From assembly GCF_900059565.1 (NCBI RefSeq), contig NZ_FIZW01000002.1, positions 806,001 through 870,000 on the forward strand: 64,000 nt of DNA. The letters run 5' to 3'. The stretch is from Murdochiella massiliensis. Its GTDB lineage: Bacteria; Bacillota; Clostridia; Tissierellales; Peptoniphilaceae. The position numbers and the translations under genes are program-made. Below, in pieces: positions 12,640-21,137 of this stretch. Each line of letters begins with the position of its first letter. Positions within the stretch are counted from its first letter, which is position 1. Under the pieces are notes generated by a model that saw nothing but the letters and a program-made list of their open reading frames with translations, was not told the origin of the DNA and did not search any database.

Positions 12640-14175
12640 TTATTCTTCATCTTCAACTTCTGCTTCTCCTATTTCTTCCTCACTTTCTGCTTCCGAAAAG
12701 AAATCATCATCTTCTTCCTCTAATGCTTCAAGCTCCTTATCCTCTTTCTTTTTTACGACCTTAAAGTAATAACCTGCTCCTAATGCTCCGCCTATAACAA
12801 GAAGCAGAATAATGTATGTTCCTAAATTACTCTTTTCTTCTTTTTTCTCAGGCTTTACTTCTTCCTTAGTTGGCTCCTCTTTGCTAATCTCCTGCTTCGG
12901 AGCCTCTTTCTTTTCAACCATATTTAGAAGATCATCTTCAGATACTTCCGTTAAAAGCATTACATTTTCTTGTGTCTCATCGTGGTTGATGATGAGATGG
13001 AAGGTCTTACCGTTTTTCGTTTGAAAGGTAATAAACTGTCTTGCATCAGCAGAATACTGATCCGTTTCTTTATTATCGCCGCTATCCCCATGATGAATTG
13101 GATAGTCCTTATTCGCATTGTCCTTATTTTCCGTAACGGTTCCTCTTGCCTTTGACGGAGCAGAAGCTACTCCCTTATTGGTATTTACAGTCTTACTTGT
13201 CCCGTCCATAGATGAATCCTGATTGTTATTGGCAGGAGCTTTCGGTGTCAGCTTATTAGGATAGCGAATATCTTTCTCTTTCGTTTCAGAATTACTTGTA
13301 TCTTTTACAGTATTTTCTGAACTCGCCTGTGTAGTTGTGCTTTTTCCTGTGTTGTTTACATGTGTTTGATTTGAAATGTCTGAGTTTGTCTTAATTCCGG
13401 AAATAGGGCTGTTCGGTGCAGACGGATTAGATATTACGGGAGCCTTGTTTGCTTCATTTGCCTTTTCCTCAAGCTCTTTAATCTTTTTATTCAGCTTATC
13501 CATTTCCTTCTTCATTTCTTCTGATAAGTCCTTATTTTCCTTATCTTTTTTTGTTTTTTCTTTCAAGCTTTCAATCTGGGCTTCAAGTTCTTTGATTTTT
13601 TCTTTCTGATTATCGCTTAATTTGTCTTTATCCTTCATTTCGCTATTTAACTTATCAAGTTTTTCCTGAAGCTCCTTAGCATCTTTTTCCATTTTGGAAA
13701 TATCATTTTTAGAAAGCTCTGTCTGCGTTGATTTATCTTCCGTCTTTGGAGTTTTCGTCTGCGAGCTTTCATCCTGTTTCGGCTTTTCTTCTTCTGTCTG
13801 AGTCTCTTTATCTTTAGCCTCAGTCTTTGCTACCTTTCGGATAATTTCATCATTTCCATCGCCTTTTACTTCATAAAATAGAAACTCATCAATAAATTTC
13901 ATATTATCAGGGAGCATCGGCAGATCGCCGCTGTCAAGAAGCTGTCCTTTCTCAGCCTTTATCTTTTCTTCCTTATAAACTTTTTCATCTTCAAAGATAT
14001 ACTTTACATTTACTTCCACTTGTGTTTGGACAGCTTTATCGCTTGTAGGTGCTTCCGCTAAGTTTTGCTCATGAGCATAAACAACTGTCCAAAGGCCCAA
14101 AAGGCAGCTTATGCTTACAACGACTGCAAGTGCTGCTGTCCAAAACTTCTTATTCTTTTCCCAACTGGTTTTCAT
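12640..14175 (-). CDS. CD1107-type (DUF4366) membrane-anchored mobile element protein
   Basis: A 511-aa surface protein. Residues 1-35 are a signal peptide or anchor (basic MKTSWEKNKKFW, then a hydrophobic run ending VVYAHE). Residues about 150-250 are a Lys/Glu-rich coiled coil; residues about 255-365 are Asn/Ser/Thr-rich and low-complexity. A DUF4366-like segment around 375-425 contains FITFQTKNGKTFHLIIN. A transmembrane helix (YIILLLVIGGALGAGYYF) near 460-478 precedes a cytosolic acidic tail. The family is found only in conjugative elements and probably contributes to the mating channel or cell contact; the biochemical role is unknown. The start overlaps the 3' end of the DUF4315 gene by 26 bases, suggesting translational coupling. 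Confidence 0.82.
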   Translation of the reverse strand: MKTSWEKNKKFWTAALAVVVSISCLLGLWTVVYAHEQNLAEAPTSDKAVQTQVEVNVKYIFEDEKVYKEEKIKAEKGQLLDSGDLPMLPDNMKFIDEFLFYEVKGDGNDEIIRKVAKTEAKDKETQTEEEKPKQDESSQTKTPKTEDKSTQTELSKNDISKMEKDAKELQEKLDKLNSEMKDKDKLSDNQKEKIKELEAQIESLKEKTKKDKENKDLSEEMKKEMDKLNKKIKELEEKANEANKAPVISNPSAPNSPISGIKTNSDISNQTHVNNTGKSTTTQASSENTVKDTSNSETKEKDIRYPNKLTPKAPANNNQDSSMDGTSKTVNTNKGVASAPSKARGTVTENKDNANKDYPIHHGDSGDNKETDQYSADARQFITFQTKNGKTFHLIINHDETQENVMLLTEVSEDDLLNMVEKKEAPKQEISKEEPTKEEVKPEKKEEKSNLGTYIILLLVIGGALGAGYYFKVVKKKEDKELEALEEEDDDFFSEAESEEEIGEAEVEDEE

Positions 14176-14389
14176 TTGACTTCTCCTTTTTCATTTCTAC
14201 TCTTTGTCTGTTTACCTTTGCCATCAAATCACTGATTGTAATGTTGTTCTTTCTGCAAATGGCAATGATTTCTTCGTTTTCAAGTTCTTCTTCACGAATA
14301 AATAAAGGCTCCAATTCTTCATCAATCAGAGCCTTTTTATCCTTCAACTTCTTTATTTTGTTTTTCACTACCGTTAATTCTCGTTTCAC
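14150..14389 (-). CDS. DUF4315 family small coiled-coil protein
   Basis: A 79-aa protein. I choose GTG 14389 because TAGGAGGTAACAAT precedes it; longer readings run into the previous gene. Residues 1-45 are a charged coiled coil (KRELTVVKNKIKKLKDKKA) and 46-62 contain ICRKNNITISDLMAKV, a helix pair seen in DUF4315 proteins. These small proteins lie between the CD1107- and CD1108-type genes in Tn1549-like elements. It overlaps the downstream gene by 26 bases. The function is unknown. Confidence 0.75.
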   Translation of the reverse strand: MKRELTVVKNKIKKLKDKKALIDEELEPLFIREEELENEEIIAICRKNNITISDLMAKVNRQRVEMKKEKSNENQLGKE

Positions 14390-14400
14390 ATTGTTACCTC

Positions 14401-16533
14401 CTATTTCTTTACGTTTGGTGGGAATCCAAATCCTACGGGATGATGCTTGCAGAAAGACGCAATCCAATTGTCTAAAGTAGTTACTCTTATTCGTCCAATA
14501 TTATCCATAACTTTACCATCTCCAATATAAATTCCTACATGACCATAGGTAAGTCCTGCTGTGCTTCCACTACTACTGCTTTCCACCGCTACAAGCATTC
14601 CCACCTTGAGTTTTGACCTGTCTGATGTAAAAGTATAGTTTCTGTACATATCGCAGGCATTTCCGCCAATATATCCAAGACCTGCATTTTGATAGACCTG
14701 TGAAACCCACATGGCACACCAGCCTGCACCTGGAGATGGCGTGATGTATGCAGCATTAACAATCTTCTTTTGAACTTCACTCGATGCTTCATACTCAACT
14801 CCACCACCTACGCCACCATTTGCACTGATAAGGTCAGAATTTCCAAAGGCTTCTCCCATATTTCCTTGTGCAAGAAATAAGGCTTCATAATGCTTTAGGT
14901 TGTCTGGATAGTTTGCAAAGATCTTTCGGATAATGCTGTCCATCTCTTTTTTATGCAGCGTTACAATGAGCTTTTTATACTCATAAGGTTCTTCATGACT
15001 TTCGGTATATTCGTTGCCATCTTCATCGGTATAGGTGTCTGTAACTGTCCTGTATCTGATTTCAACTTCTTCCCTATATTCAAGGTCATACATGGACTCA
15101 AATAATTCTTTTAATATGGATTCTACTTCCGATACACTCTTTACCTCTCCACATCTTGATGTAATGTAGGATAAAAGCTCATGGACATTATGACCAATAT
15201 ACTCTGTGTTATTTAAGATGTACTCGTCATAGCCGGGATAATTATTTTTGACATGATCAACCTCATTTTGAAGCTCACTCTCCATAGCAGAAAAGCTCTG
15301 ATTGATTTCATTTAGGACATTTGGCTTTGACAAATAGCTTGTTGTCAGAATAGAACTTGTGGAGTTCATAAAGCCTGTCATTCCCGTTCCTGCAAAGTTG
15401 ATAAAGAAAGTTCCCAAAATAATAAGACCTATGAAAATAATCATAAGTCCCTTTGCTTTTCTTAATATAAATCTCTTTGAGCCTTTCAACGAGCCAATGA
15501 GGTTTTCTTTAATCCGATCTCTGAGCCTTGACTTATTCTCACGACGAATGGCTGCCTTTACCTGATTTTTCTTTTGAAATCTTTTATAGGCATTTGCTCT
15601 TTTATATTCATTCGTCTTTTTCAGGTTCTCTTTGGCATCACGAAATTCAAGCTTCGATTTTCGCTTCCTGATTTTATAGTCCTTATTTGTAAGATCGTAT
15701 CCTTTCTTCGCCTTTTTCTTATCAGAATATTTCTTTATGCCATGAATGAGTTTCGAGCTTGCGTCCGCTGTCTTTTCTCCTGCCTCTACCCCTTTATTTT
15801 CATCACTTCCATGAGAAAGATAATCCCTTACGGTTTCACTTCCTTTGGCAAGTCCTGAAAGGGCAGATACCTTTACCATATCTTTCTTTAGCTTTTTCCT
15901 CTGCTCTTTAGAAAGGCTACTATGAACTTTTTCGCTTGCAGCATCTTTTCCAGTCTTTTTACCTTCAGATTTATTTTCCTTTGACACATCTTCTTTTTTT
16001 CTTGTATAAAGGCTTTCGGTGTAGTTTTTCCTCTTATACTTTCTCTTTTTAGCCTCATGAGTTATAGAGGAACTTCCAAAAAACTCATCTTTTTTATGGA
16101 GATTATCATCCACATCATAGGTCGATTCAAAGTGGTCGCTGTCCCTAAAGTCATTATCATATCTGTCTATAATCCCGTCATTATCAATGTCTTTTCCTAA
16201 AGGATCATAGATTTTTCCATCCTTTACCTCCGTAATATAATCCAATCTTCCTGTTTCACTTACAGCAGCTACACTATCCTTATCAGAAGCTCTATATCTT
16301 GCGTTTCTCTTGGATGTTCCATAAGCCTTTTCATTATCAGAACTTACCTTGTTTATTTTCTTATGAACCTTGTCCTGAAATCTGTCTTTGTCATGGACGA
16401 TTTTTCCTCTGTAATCATCGTTGTGCTTTAACTTACTTTCTTCAGATGTAGTGAATGTTTCACTATGGATCATTTCTCTTTCAAGACTTGCCTTATGCCT
16501 TTCCCTAAAATCCTTTTTCAGCTTTTTTCCCAT
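14401..16533 (-). CDS. CD1108-type conjugation protein: cytosolic basic region, membrane helix, extracellular cysteine peptidase-like domain
   Basis: A 710-aa protein; GTGAGG precedes ATG 16533. Residues 1-360 are strongly basic and probably cytosolic. Near residues 107-150 they hold DIDNDGIIDRYDNDF followed by DSDHFESTYDV, a calcium-binding-like module nearly identical to one near the C-terminus of the 2,905-aa ICE protein. A transmembrane helix lies near 365-385 (LMIIFIGLIILGTFFI). Residues about 400-590 resemble the lysozyme-like part of CD1108 proteins. The C-terminal domain has AGWCAMWVSQVYQ (Cys near 604) and YGHVGIYIG (His near 662), the Cys/His pair of NlpC/P60 or CHAP peptidases. Family role: local peptidoglycan opening for the mating channel, like VirB1. 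Confidence 0.88.
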   Translation of the reverse strand: MGKKLKKDFRERHKASLEREMIHSETFTTSEESKLKHNDDYRGKIVHDKDRFQDKVHKKINKVSSDNEKAYGTSKRNARYRASDKDSVAAVSETGRLDYITEVKDGKIYDPLGKDIDNDGIIDRYDNDFRDSDHFESTYDVDDNLHKKDEFFGSSSITHEAKKRKYKRKNYTESLYTRKKEDVSKENKSEGKKTGKDAASEKVHSSLSKEQRKKLKKDMVKVSALSGLAKGSETVRDYLSHGSDENKGVEAGEKTADASSKLIHGIKKYSDKKKAKKGYDLTNKDYKIRKRKSKLEFRDAKENLKKTNEYKRANAYKRFQKKNQVKAAIRRENKSRLRDRIKENLIGSLKGSKRFILRKAKGLMIIFIGLIILGTFFINFAGTGMTGFMNSTSSILTTSYLSKPNVLNEINQSFSAMESELQNEVDHVKNNYPGYDEYILNNTEYIGHNVHELLSYITSRCGEVKSVSEVESILKELFESMYDLEYREEVEIRYRTVTDTYTDEDGNEYTESHEEPYEYKKLIVTLHKKEMDSIIRKIFANYPDNLKHYEALFLAQGNMGEAFGNSDLISANGGVGGGVEYEASSEVQKKIVNAAYITPSPGAGWCAMWVSQVYQNAGLGYIGGNACDMYRNYTFTSDRSKLKVGMLVAVESSSSGSTAGLTYGHVGIYIGDGKVMDNIGRIRVTTLDNWIASFCKHHPVGFGFPPNVKK

Positions 16534-16536
16534 AGG

Positions 16537-18966
16537 CTACCTCACTTCTTCAGGCTTGGTAGTCATCTTCTGATAGAGAATTGTATCTTTCGGGAACTTA
16601 TCAAGGAAAGGAACAATGGTATTTCCAAAGAACAGTAGTCCCTCGCCCTCATTTGAGTTGGTAACATATCTAAGCTGAGGAAGTGAGATTTTAAGTTTTC
16701 TTGCTAAAATTTCTCTGTCTCCTGACGCTTGATTTAGCATTAAGACAAAGTCGGTATTATCAAAGATATTTTCAATTTCCTTACTCATAAGTAGGTCTTT
16801 GACATTTTGCGTAATACCTGTTGGAATACCTCCCCATTTTCTAAAACGCTTCCATATTTCCACAGAATAAGATGCTGTCTGCTCATCTTTTAATAGCAAG
16901 TGAAACTCATCTATATAGTACCTTGTAGCCTTGCTTCCTCTATTTTGAGATACTTTATTCCATACCTGATCCTGAATAACAAGCATTCCTATTTTCTTTA
17001 ACTGGCTTCCAAGCTCTTTAATATCAAAGCACAGGAGCTTCTTATTTAAGTCCACATTTGACCTGTGATTAAAAACATTAAGGGAACCTGATACATAGAT
17101 TTCCATCTCCGTTGCCAGCTTTTTACCGACCTTTTCTTCCTGTCCTTTTAACATATCGTATAGGTCTTGAAGTATAGGCATATTACAAGGTTCTGGATTT
17201 TCAAAATACCTTTCGTAAATCTTAGGTAAGCACCTGTCTATAACGGACTTTTCTTCTGCCGTAAGACCACTGCCACCAACTACAAGCTCCAGCATACTCA
17301 TAATGAAGTTTGCTTTGTCTTTCAGTGGCGCATCCCCATCGCCATAGTTCATATTTATATCAAGGGGATTCAGGTAATCTTTGGACTTACTGCTGACTTT
17401 AATGACTTCTCCATTAAATTGTCTTACAAGGTTTCCATACTCGCCCTCCGGATCGCAGATAATCACATCATCGTCCGTTACTAAAATTGCATTTGCCATT
17501 TCTCTTTTAGCACTAAAGGATTTACCACTTCCGGGGGTTCCGAGGATTAGACCGTTTGGATTTTTGAGTTTTTTCCTATCTGCCATAATCAGGTTATGGC
17601 TTAAGGCATTTAGTCCGTAATAAAGACTGTTACTTGAATTGATAAAAAGCTCCTCTGTGGTAAAGGGCATAAAAACTGCCGTAGATGATGAGGTTAGTCC
17701 TCTATCTATCTCAATCTTATTTACGCCAAGAGGTAGCACGCTGATAAGTCCTTGTTCTTGCGTATGGTCAAGTCTTTTCAGCTTACAGTTATGCTTATTT
17801 GCAATGGAACTTATCTGAGAGATTGTGTTATCAAGCTTTTGCACCGTTTTTGCAAAGTTCATAAAGACAATACTTACCACAAACATTCGCTCATCTCTTG
17901 TCTGTAAGTCCTTTAGGAGGCTTTTTACATCTTCTCCATAGGTGATTAAGTCCGATGGAAGAATGTCCATATCATAGCCGCTTCTTACCGCTTTCTTATT
18001 TTCCTCAATTTTCATCTTGTCAATATCGGTATTTTTTCTCTTTACCATTTTAATAGCCTCCGATTGGTCGATTGCCTTAATATGAAAGGAAATATTGATA
18101 TTATCATCAATATCCAAAAACTCGGCAAGCATACGGTCTGAAAGCTCACTTGCAAGAATTTGAAAATGACTGACTGCCCCGATAAATTTTCCAAACTTAA
18201 AGCACCTTGTAGGCGTGAAGTTAAATTCATCAGGTACAATGTATGTTTTAGTGCTTTCCCTTTTCCTCAGATTTTTGTATGAAAACTCAAAGGTCTTATT
18301 GGGATTTAATATATCGTGAAGTATCTTTAATCTTTCTTCTCCTGCAAGACTTTCAGCACGAACCCCCATACTTTTGAGATTAGATAATATATCTATCTCC
18401 AGTCTTTCAAGTTTTGATGTTGCCTGCTCTAAATTATCCGCTTCTACTGTAAAGGTTACATACTTTGATTTTTTCAGTCCATTATTTCCCTTTACAATCT
18501 GGCTTTTAAGCATCTCTCTAAACTCAAGACGTATATCGTCAAAACCGTCCTTTTTATCCGGTATCTGAATTGCCGACTTCATTTCTTCGTTTCGTCCAAG
18601 TTGATTGATATATGAAAACTCAATACTGATACTTGGATCAAAGGAGTTTAGAAAATTTGCAAACTGATTAAAAATCAAGTCTCGATCTTCATCTAAGGCA
18701 AGTTGGTAGTTAATATCCTGAAAGGCTATGCTTTTACTAAAGTGCTTTTCGTCAAGCTGACATATACCGCTTTTTAAGAGCCTAAGATAGGGAATGGTAT
18801 CTTCGACAGTATATCTTTTTGGTTCTTTTCTAAAAATAAGGTCAAGTAGCCCGCCTTTATCTTTTTTAGATTTTCCCTTATTTTGCTTTAAGTCCTGTCT
18901 TTGACTTCTTAACATCTTTTTGTTTTGTTCTAACTTTACCTGCTGAATCTTTCTTTTGTCTTTCAA
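16537..18966 (-). CDS. VirB4-like conjugal transfer ATPase (CD1110 type)
   Basis: An 809-aa protein starting at TTG 18966, seven bases after AGGAGG; it overlaps the PrgI gene by 89 bases in another frame, so coupled translation is likely. The first 45 residues are basic. Walker A, LGTPGSGKSFSAK, lies near 475; the Walker B region includes TRYYIDEFHLLL near 685, and GGIPTGITQNVKDLL near 715 is another conserved VirB4/TraE motif. It should power assembly or substrate transfer through the type IV channel at the inner face of the membrane. Three base pairs separate it from the CD1108-type gene downstream. Confidence 0.93.
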   Translation of the reverse strand: MKDKRKIQQVKLEQNKKMLRSQRQDLKQNKGKSKKDKGGLLDLIFRKEPKRYTVEDTIPYLRLLKSGICQLDEKHFSKSIAFQDINYQLALDEDRDLIFNQFANFLNSFDPSISIEFSYINQLGRNEEMKSAIQIPDKKDGFDDIRLEFREMLKSQIVKGNNGLKKSKYVTFTVEADNLEQATSKLERLEIDILSNLKSMGVRAESLAGEERLKILHDILNPNKTFEFSYKNLRKRESTKTYIVPDEFNFTPTRCFKFGKFIGAVSHFQILASELSDRMLAEFLDIDDNINISFHIKAIDQSEAIKMVKRKNTDIDKMKIEENKKAVRSGYDMDILPSDLITYGEDVKSLLKDLQTRDERMFVVSIVFMNFAKTVQKLDNTISQISSIANKHNCKLKRLDHTQEQGLISVLPLGVNKIEIDRGLTSSSTAVFMPFTTEELFINSSNSLYYGLNALSHNLIMADRKKLKNPNGLILGTPGSGKSFSAKREMANAILVTDDDVIICDPEGEYGNLVRQFNGEVIKVSSKSKDYLNPLDINMNYGDGDAPLKDKANFIMSMLELVVGGSGLTAEEKSVIDRCLPKIYERYFENPEPCNMPILQDLYDMLKGQEEKVGKKLATEMEIYVSGSLNVFNHRSNVDLNKKLLCFDIKELGSQLKKIGMLVIQDQVWNKVSQNRGSKATRYYIDEFHLLLKDEQTASYSVEIWKRFRKWGGIPTGITQNVKDLLMSKEIENIFDNTDFVLMLNQASGDREILARKLKISLPQLRYVTNSNEGEGLLFFGNTIVPFLDKFPKDTILYQKMTTKPEEVR

Positions 18967-19267
18967 GGTAAACCTCCTTTCTCACTCTTTTTTGTGGCTG
19001 ATAAAACTTATGAAGGTAAATATATTTAAAATATTTCTCAAAGGTCAGTCCGTCCTTTTCAAAAAGAGTGATGAAAAATATAGGGAGTGTGGACACAATG
19101 AGAAATATGACGGCTATATCATTTGGAACGACCTTTCGCATAAATAAATAGACTGGTATTCCTACCAGTCCTGCGAGTGTGAAGCCTATCATCTGCCTTT
19201 TGGTTAAGTTAAAAGCTACCTTTGTCTTTACCTTCTTTAGGTCTTTTGGGATTGGTACATACGCCAT
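18878..19267 (-). CDS. PrgI family protein (VirB3-like channel subunit)
   Basis: A 129-aa protein. The N-terminus MAYVPIPKDLKKVKTKVAFN and two close transmembrane helices (about 28-45 and 50-68) match PrgI proteins, which stand for VirB3 in Gram-positive type IV systems and usually precede VirB4. Residues about 75-129 are basic (KDVKKSKTGLKAK at the end) and are encoded partly within the overlap with the VirB4 gene. GGGAGGTAAG precedes the ATG. Confidence 0.9.
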   Translation of the reverse strand: MAYVPIPKDLKKVKTKVAFNLTKRQMIGFTLAGLVGIPVYLFMRKVVPNDIAVIFLIVSTLPIFFITLFEKDGLTFEKYFKYIYLHKFYQPQKRVRKEVYLERQKKDSAGKVRTKQKDVKKSKTGLKAK

Positions 19268-19270
19268 AAC

Positions 19271-19534
19271 TTACCTCCCATCTTCTTTTCCCTTTGAAAG
19301 CTCGGCTATATGTTCATATACGGAGCCGATTTCTTCCTGAATGCTTTCTATCTGTTTATCTGTATTTTTGTTATATCTTTCCTGCAAAATACAAAAGTCA
19401 TTATGGCAGCGACCGATGTCTTTTGTTCTTTCTTCCAAGTCATTAATCTTGCTAAAAAGTTTGATTCTATCAATCACCGCTATAACACCTGCTCCGATTA
19501 CTACTGCTGTAAATACTGTTTTTCTTTTGATCAT
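19271..19534 (-). CDS. Small membrane-anchored coiled-coil protein, not recognised
   Basis: An 87-aa protein. Residues 7-22 form a hydrophobic anchor (TVFTAVVIGAGVIAVI); residues 28-80 are charged and probably coiled coil, with a CHNDFC cysteine pair near 43-48. It is placed between the VirB6-like and PrgI genes with only 3 bases before PrgI. GGAAGG lies 5 bases before the ATG. I do not recognise the family; position suggests an accessory part of the mating channel. Confidence 0.7.
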   Translation of the reverse strand: MIKRKTVFTAVVIGAGVIAVIDRIKLFSKINDLEERTKDIGRCHNDFCILQERYNKNTDKQIESIQEEIGSVYEHIAELSKGKEDGR

Positions 19535-19551
19535 CCTATCCTTCCTTTCTG

Positions 19552-20415
19552 TTAGTGTGCATTTAATACGCTTTTGGCCAGAGTTCCGCTCTTTAGCATC
19601 ATTAGTCCCAGCAAAACCGCATATCCAAGTATCGTCATGGTACTTGTGTGTATATCTGTTATCTTTATTGTCTTAACTAATACTGCGTATATTCCAAGAC
19701 AAACCATTAAAAAGAGTCCTTGTAGCCCAAGTGCAAATAGTCCTTTGATATAGTTTGTTCCAATTTGTCCCCACTCTTTGTTTCCCATTGTGGCAAATGG
19801 AATGGCTGAAACCGATGAGTAAACATAAATCTCAAACATTCTTCCGTAAACCACAAGCATGATTACAATAGAAATTACCTCTATGGCAACCTTTATGAGT
19901 GAGGTTTCAAAGAGAATCATGACAAGCTCTCCAAGCCCCTTTTCTTTTAAGGTATCCATCATTGCCACTATCTGATCTCCGGAAACGGTGGCAGAGGTAT
20001 TTATCACCCCTGCCGCCTTATTTACCATATGTTGTGCCACATCAAAGACTGCCATTGAAAACTCAAAAGCATGAGATACTAACCATACAGCAATCCACAT
20101 CTTGATGATGTACTTAAAAAATTCAAAGGTATCTGTATCGTGCATATTGTTTTTCTGCATTACCATATTGATAAGTTCGATACAAAGGACTGCTGTGATG
20201 ATTAGTCCCGCTATGGGAATAATGACGGAATCGTTAATGCTTTTGATAAAGGCAAATACATCTCCGTTCCACCCCATGGGAGTTTTTCCTACATCTGTTG
20301 CAACTGCACCAACTTTATCGTTGATGTCAAGAAACATGGACTCTAAGTTTGCTTGGATACCGCCCAGTAGAAGTTCCTTAAAAAATTCTTCTATCTTGTC
20401 GAATATTCCAAACAT
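19552..20415 (-). CDS. VirB6/TrbL-like polytopic membrane protein (CD1112 type)
   Basis: A 287-aa protein with about five or six hydrophobic segments (around 55-80, 100-125, 165-190, 195-215, 225-250, 255-280). The N-terminus MFGIFDKIEEFFKELLLGG and the middle GWNGDVFAFIKSINDSVIIP are typical of the CD1112-type VirB6/TrbL family. It probably forms the inner-membrane core of the transfer channel. It lies 19 bases after Maff2, with GGAGAG before its ATG. Confidence 0.88.
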   Translation of the reverse strand: MFGIFDKIEEFFKELLLGGIQANLESMFLDINDKVGAVATDVGKTPMGWNGDVFAFIKSINDSVIIPIAGLIITAVLCIELINMVMQKNNMHDTDTFEFFKYIIKMWIAVWLVSHAFEFSMAVFDVAQHMVNKAAGVINTSATVSGDQIVAMMDTLKEKGLGELVMILFETSLIKVAIEVISIVIMLVVYGRMFEIYVYSSVSAIPFATMGNKEWGQIGTNYIKGLFALGLQGLFLMVCLGIYAVLVKTIKITDIHTSTMTILGYAVLLGLMMLKSGTLAKSVLNAH

Positions 20416-20434
20416 CTAAGCTCTCCTTTTCTTC

Positions 20435-20650
20435 TTACTTGAGTACATTGGCAAGAAGTGGAATCAGCTTAAGTCCGATAAGGACAATACCGCCTCCTGC
20501 CATAAGCTGCTTAATACCTTGAGATTTTGCACCCGGATTGTCATTCCCATAACCTTCCATCAGGTTGATAACACCCCATGCTCCAAGTCCTGCACCTACT
20601 GCCATTACCAAAATCTTTAATACATTAACTGCCTGTGTAAAAAATTCCAT
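20435..20650 (-). CDS. Maff2 family protein (VirB2-like small membrane protein)
   Basis: A 71-aa protein with two hydrophobic helices (about 8-26 and 49-68) joined by a small polar loop, NLMEGYGNDNPGAKSQGIKQ. This is the Maff2 pattern of Gram-positive mobile elements, comparable in size and topology to VirB2-type subunits. GGAGGAATAAATT precedes the ATG. Three bases separate it from ssb upstream. Confidence 0.9.
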   Translation of the reverse strand: MEFFTQAVNVLKILVMAVGAGLGAWGVINLMEGYGNDNPGAKSQGIKQLMAGGGIVLIGLKLIPLLANVLK

Positions 20651-20653
20651 AAT

Positions 20654-20965
20654 TTATTCCTCCTCGCTTTCTTCTTTCTTTTCAATCTTGTTATATGACT
20701 TCACTACAAAGTTTTTGTAAGTCTTTCCCTCTTTTTCACGCTTCTTAAAGTAGCCAAAGATATGAATCAAATCGCCTTTTTCAAAGTCCTTTGCTTTCTC
20801 CGATTTTTCTCCATAGGCTGCACAGTTGATATACTCCTTGCCTTTCCCGTACTTTTTTACAAGCGTGAAGTTTGCAACCTCAACAGTTTCTCCCTCTTTG
20901 TCAAAACTTGAAAAAGTGGGCTCTGCCAATAAATTGGCATTGATGTTAATCATTTCTTGCTTCAT
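20654..20965 (-). CDS. ssb: Single-stranded-DNA-binding protein of the ICE
   Basis: A 103-aa protein. ATG 20965 is chosen because AAAGGAGAAATTTTTA precedes it; an in-frame ATG eight codons upstream lacks a site. The OB-fold signature is visible: ININANLLAEPTFSSF at the start, VANFTLVKKYGKGKEYINCAAYG in two parts around 33-55, and DLIHIFGYFKKREKEGKTYK near 68-87. The end is acidic (EKKEESEEE), as in SSB C-terminal tails, but lacks the DDDIPF tip. It probably coats transferred or replicating single strands. Its start is overlapped by a possible 43-aa leader ORF and follows two hairpins. Confidence 0.9.
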   Translation of the reverse strand: MKQEMININANLLAEPTFSSFDKEGETVEVANFTLVKKYGKGKEYINCAAYGEKSEKAKDFEKGDLIHIFGYFKKREKEGKTYKNFVVKSYNKIEKKEESEEE

Positions 20966-21077
20966 TAAAAATTTCTCCTTTTCTTTCAATAAAAAAGCGA
21001 TTGGAGTTTTTTCTTTTCCAATCGCTGATGGTCATCCTATTTACTTTTTTCTTAGTGGGACTTCGTATTCTTATCAT
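20946..21077 (-). CDS. Possible 43-aa leader ORF overlapping the ssb start
   Basis: ATG 21077 follows AGGAGGTAAG and opens a 43-codon frame ending at TAA 20946-20948, inside the first codons of ssb in another frame. The product is basic (begins MIRIRSPTKKKVNRM; ends FNEARND). The terminator-like hairpin at 20991-21026 lies inside this ORF. A ribosome translating it would disrupt the hairpin and finish next to the ssb start, so translational coupling or attenuation is possible. The strong ribosome site is the main support; no homology is recognised. Confidence 0.4.
   Translation of the reverse strand: MIRIRSPTKKKVNRMTISDWKRKNSNRFFIERKGEIFNEARND
20991..21026 (-). terminator. Perfect 10-bp hairpin with T6 tract upstream of ssb
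   Basis: On the minus strand AGCGATTGGA (21026-21017) pairs perfectly with TCCAATCGCT (21005-20996), followed by a T-run. It lies about 25-60 bases before the ssb start and within a small ORF, so it could act as an attenuator rather than a simple terminator. Confidence 0.6.
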
Positions 21078-21100
21078 CTTACCTCCTGACTTTGAGTAAT

Positions 21101-21137
21101 AAAAAAGCAGCAAATCTATGTTCTTTAGACTTACTGC
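21101..21137 (-). terminator. Terminator-like hairpin at the virD4 stop codon
   Basis: On the minus strand GCAGTAAGTCTA (21137-21126) pairs with TAGATTTGCTGC (21118-21107) with two non-Watson-Crick positions, followed by six T. The first arm spans the stop codon of the coupling-protein gene at 21131-21133. Confidence 0.6.

Noticed and set aside
12546..12656. Longer N-terminus for topoisomerase III
   Set aside because: The extension would cross a terminator-like hairpin and lacks a ribosome site; MEHILVLAEKPSVA is the normal TopB start. Similar reasoning removed extensions of repA, ssb, the AlbA_2 gene and both giants.
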